Source: Chloroflexota bacterium
GTDB lineage: Bacteria > Chloroflexota > Anaerolineae > Aggregatilineales > Phototrophicaceae
DNA: 64,000 bases
NCBI GenBank assembly: GCA_020161935.1
Contig: JAIUNI010000008.1
Location: forward strand, 62,001 to 126,000
Direction: 5' to 3'
Shown here piece after piece: positions 61,395 to 64,000 of the stretch. Position 1 is the stretch's first letter; each line of letters opens with the position of its first letter. The notes below the pieces were generated by a model, which had not been told where the DNA came from, did not search any database, and worked only from the letters and a program-made list of their open reading frames with translations. The position numbers and the translations under genes were made by a program.

Positions 61395-62921
61395 CTAGTA
61401 TGCCCCTTTGCTCATGAGGACAGCCGGAATGGTTTGGACAACAATCTGCAAGTCAATCCAAATCGAGTAGTTGCGGATATAATTCATATCCAGCCGCACA
61501 CGCTCCTCATAGGTCAGCTCACTGCGCCCCGCCACCTGCCACAAGCCGGTGATGCCGGGCTTGACGGTGTGCAGGTTCAGCCCCCACTTGCCGTATTTCT
61601 CGACTTCTTCCATCGTAATCATACGCGGCCCGACGATGCTCATCTCGCCGCGCAGCACGTTAATGAGCTGCGGCAGTTCGTCGATGCTCGTCTTACGCAG
61701 GAACGCGCCCACTTTGGTGATACGCGGGTCTTCTTTGAGCTTGTAGTACTTGTTGTATTCATCGCGGGCGTGCGGGTCACGCGCCAGCAGTTCTTCCAAC
61801 ACTTCCTTCGAATTAACGACCATCGTGCGGAACTTGAACGCATCAAATTCCTTACCACCCACGCCCACGACACGGCGGCGGTAGACAATTGGCCCCGGAT
61901 CGGTGAACTTCATCGTAATCGCGATAAACAGGAACAGTGGCGACAGCGCGATCAAGCCGAGGATTGCGCCGAGGTAGTCAATCAGCGCCTTCAACACGAT
62001 ATTCACGCCGGTCAAGCGCACACGGTTAACGCTCACCATCGGCACGCTGCCCACGTCCTGAATTTGCACGCCCGTGGTCAAAATCTCGTACATTCCAGAC
62101 GACAGCCACATGGTCACGTCCGACGAGTTGACGAACCGGCGGAACAGGTCAACCATGTTCTCGCGGTGGATGCCGCTGGTCGCCACGATCAAACGCTCGA
62201 TACCAAAGCGCTGCACCAGCGTCTCGGCGCGGCTGGTCGGCCCATGCACCACCACACCCGGCAGCACTTCTTCACCGGGGCTAATGCCGTCGTCAAGGAA
62301 GCCAATGATGTTCACACCCGCCGCCGAACTGCTCATCAACTGTTCGGCAATCGCGATGCCTTCCGCGTTCGCGCCGACGATATACGCCGGTGACATGAAG
62401 TGACCACGACTCCGCAGCCAGTAGATCAATCGGCGGAAGGTGAAACGCTCGGTCATAATCAGCGCAATCGCGAACACCCACGCGATAATCAGCCACGCAC
62501 GGGCCAGCACCAGCGATGGGTCAACATACCCCGCGAAAATAACCAGCATGAAGCCAGCCGTACAACCGTTAAAAATGTTGGCGTATTCGCGCAACCCGCC
62601 GAACAGCACCGTCGGATCATACAGCCGGAAGATGAAGAACACACCCACCCACACCGGCACGAGGATCACCATGAACCGGATGTAGAAGTTAACATCGTTG
62701 ACCGCAGTCGGATCGAACAGGGTGGTCGTCGGGGCAATAAACCGGATGTTATAAGCCAACGCGAATGAGAGAATCAGCGACAGAATATCCTGCACCACTA
62801 AGGCAGCCTGCACCACGCGGAACTTGGTGTGCATGTTACGGCGGACGATATTGTTAAATAAAGTAGCGGGATTATAATCGGCTACTTTCGGGGTTCCTTC
62901 AACGACTCCTGTTCTCATCAT
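61395..62921 (-). CDS. Exopolysaccharide polyprenyl-phosphate glycosylphosphotransferase (WbaP-like)
   Basis: A 508-residue membrane protein. ATG 62921 (62918 also possible, GAAGGG upstream). The N-terminal half has four or five membrane helices and a CoA-binding-like Rossmann region (SPAYIVGANAEGIAIAEQLMSSSAAGVNIIGFLDDGI, VHGPTSRAETLVQRFGIERLIVATSG). The C-terminal 200 residues are the bacterial sugar-transferase domain: KALIDYLGAILGLIALSPLFLFIAI, YRRRVVGVGGKEFDAFKFRTMVVNS, LRKTSIDELPQLINVLRGEMSIVGPR and TVKPGITGLWQVAGRS. It transfers a sugar-1-phosphate to undecaprenyl phosphate to start an exopolysaccharide. It follows the glycosyltransferase gene. Confidence 0.94.
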   Translation of the reverse strand: MMRTGVVEGTPKVADYNPATLFNNIVRRNMHTKFRVVQAALVVQDILSLILSFALAYNIRFIAPTTTLFDPTAVNDVNFYIRFMVILVPVWVGVFFIFRLYDPTVLFGGLREYANIFNGCTAGFMLVIFAGYVDPSLVLARAWLIIAWVFAIALIMTERFTFRRLIYWLRSRGHFMSPAYIVGANAEGIAIAEQLMSSSAAGVNIIGFLDDGISPGEEVLPGVVVHGPTSRAETLVQRFGIERLIVATSGIHRENMVDLFRRFVNSSDVTMWLSSGMYEILTTGVQIQDVGSVPMVSVNRVRLTGVNIVLKALIDYLGAILGLIALSPLFLFIAITMKFTDPGPIVYRRRVVGVGGKEFDAFKFRTMVVNSKEVLEELLARDPHARDEYNKYYKLKEDPRITKVGAFLRKTSIDELPQLINVLRGEMSIVGPRMITMEEVEKYGKWGLNLHTVKPGITGLWQVAGRSELTYEERVRLDMNYIRNYSIWIDLQIVVQTIPAVLMSKGAY

Positions 62922-62929
62922 CAACCCTT

Positions 62930-64000
62930 CTACTTGTTGACCGAACGCGAACGTCCAGATTGTGCGGCTTCTGTGTACATGGCTTCAAGAATGGAAACTG
63001 AGTGATCCCACGTTTGATAGGTTTCAACATAGCGGCGGGCGTTATCACCCAACCGTTGGCGCTTTTCTGGCGCGCCGAGGAGGTCAACGATGTGGTTGGC
63101 AATCGCTTCCGGCGTATCCCCCACCAGCACATCCTCACCTTGACGAACGCCCAGCGCCGAAACGGCTTGCGGTGAGCAAACCACCGGGGTCGCCATCGCC
63201 ATCGCCTCCAGCACCTTGTTTTGCACGCCCACGCCGTAACGCACCGTACTCAGGGACATCGCCGCCGAAGCGAGGTACGGGCGCATATCCGGCACCGAGC
63301 CGGTCACCACCACGTTCGGGATTTGACCAAAGGCTTGCACCGCCTCCGATGGATCTTTGCCCACGATATAAAGCTGCGTTTGCGGCTGCTTCTGCCACAC
63401 CAGCGGCATCACCTTCTGCACCAAATCCTCAGCCGCCGCGATATTCGCGTGGTAGCTCATCTTCCCCGTGAACACCAAACGCTGCGGTTCGCGCGGGGTC
63501 GGCAGCGGGTTGAAGTAATCCAAGTCCACGCCGTTCGAAACCACCTTCACACGTTCAGGGTCGTTCCCCAACTCCACCAACGCCTGCCGGTCTGCCGGAC
63601 TGGTGACCGCCACCTGCTTGAAGCGCTGCGTGAGCTGCCCCTCGAAACGGCGGGTACGGGCGAGGTCGAGCTTCGCCATCAACTGGCTTTTCAAACTCGG
63701 CGCGTCTTGCAGCACCTTGCTAAACAGCAGCGAAATACTGTCCACCGAGTCGAATACCACCGGCAGATCACCCAGCGACTCCGCCAGCACCGCGCCCCGC
63801 AAATGCTCGATATGCGCCACATCGAACGATGAACGCCCCAGCAGATCACGGGCAAAGCTCGCAAAAGCCGATGAGCGCGAATAGGCTGCCTGAATGGGGA
63901 AGCCCGTTGGCAGTGCAAGCGCCGCGTTCATCAAGGTTTGCGTCCGCGCGTGCGGGATCACATGCACAACCTCGCACCAGCGGCGGAGTTCCGGCAGCGC
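62930..64000 (-). CDS. Glycosyltransferase, GT-B family (5' end beyond window)
   Basis: The frame is open to base 64000, so the gene starts outside the window. Visible residues cover most of a GT-B enzyme: VIPHARTQTLMNAAL, FDVAHIEHLRGAVLAESLGDLPVVFDSVDSISLLFSKVL, VTSPADRQALVELGNDPERVKVVSNGVDLDYFNPLP and RLVFTGKMSYHANIAAAEDLVQKVMPLVW. It resembles the sugar transferases of EpsH/PEP-CTERM-type polysaccharide clusters. The E-x7-E donor motif is partly lost (VGVQNKVLEAMAMATP keeps only the second Glu). It ends 8 bp before the sugar transferase start and belongs to the same operon. Confidence 0.88.
   Translation of the reverse strand, partial: ALPELRRWCEVVHVIPHARTQTLMNAALALPTGFPIQAAYSRSSAFASFARDLLGRSSFDVAHIEHLRGAVLAESLGDLPVVFDSVDSISLLFSKVLQDAPSLKSQLMAKLDLARTRRFEGQLTQRFKQVAVTSPADRQALVELGNDPERVKVVSNGVDLDYFNPLPTPREPQRLVFTGKMSYHANIAAAEDLVQKVMPLVWQKQPQTQLYIVGKDPSEAVQAFGQIPNVVVTGSVPDMRPYLASAAMSLSTVRYGVGVQNKVLEAMAMATPVVCSPQAVSALGVRQGEDVLVGDTPEAIANHIVDLLGAPEKRQRLGDNARRYVETYQTWDHSVSILEAMYTEAAQSGRSRSVNK

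Noticed and set aside
61434..62393. 319-codon plus-strand open frame opposite the sugar transferase
   Set aside because: The minus strand carries clear WbaP-type motifs; the plus translation is rich in His, Gln and Arg as typical for antisense frames.

Overview
The window reads as a piece of the chromosome of a free-living bacterium, most likely a member of the Chloroflexota (Anaerolineae-like). This taxonomic guess is an inference. It rests on the gene mix (PD40 propellers, a SET-domain protein, Tat-exported sugar-binding proteins, an actinobacterial-type rhodanese, an ECF sigma factor paired with a membrane TPR/SH3 protein) and on several families of dispersed intergenic palindromes. No rRNA, tRNA, CRISPR array or prophage was recognised.

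Layout. 1-11448: small metabolic and housekeeping genes (PD40 propeller, HhH membrane protein, CoA-binding protein, GNAT, VOC and DinB proteins, RdgB, tandem-hotdog thioesterase, TIM-barrel isomerase divergent from a PhyH oxygenase, NUDIX, two P-loop kinases). 11456-16841: PEP carboxylase, a serine beta-lactamase-fold hydrolase, and a TetR-YceI pair with two matching 12-bp palindromes. 16981-28850: pentapeptide protein, epimerase, Trm9-like methyltransferase, SDR, CHASE4 histidine kinase, SET protein and a CDF transporter with a triplicated C-terminal module. 29018-36299: envelope polysaccharide genes (WecA/TagO-like initiator, epimerase, glycosyltransferases) with an intact IS4-family element. 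36436-43069: Fur-family regulator, ECF sigma factor with its membrane partner, SGNH hydrolase and an ABC-2-like permease. 43385-49961: a Ugp-type ABC importer with no ATPase, an IolE-like enzyme and two tandem esterases. 49962-53282: an AT-rich zinc-ribbon gene, a PIN toxin-antitoxin pair and rarA. 53276-55367: a sulfur-relay region with rhodanese and SufE. 55422-56082: a DUF433/DUF5615 toxin-antitoxin pair. 56084-61019: a ribose-type ABC importer with methylthioribose kinase. 61395-64000: a polyprenyl-phosphate sugar transferase and a glycosyltransferase cut by the window edge.

Main discovery candidate. Between rarA and the rhodanese gene lies a tiny ORF (53312-53404) encoding a 30-residue peptide with the run MMCCGMCMCC. 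A consensus-like promoter (TTGACA, 17 bp, TATATT) puts transcription start on the A of its ATG, so the mRNA would be leaderless. A hairpin and then a perfect 10-bp intrinsic terminator follow before the rhodanese gene. This is the architecture of a cysteine-responsive ribosome-mediated attenuator, comparable to the leaderless polycysteine ORFs known from mycobacteria.

Other notable points are the insertion sequence sitting inside a dispersed palindromic repeat with a 10-bp target duplication, a hairpin repeat whose copies show a compensatory base change, a 12-codon shared tail between rarA and the gene behind it, and a probable methylthioribose uptake operon.
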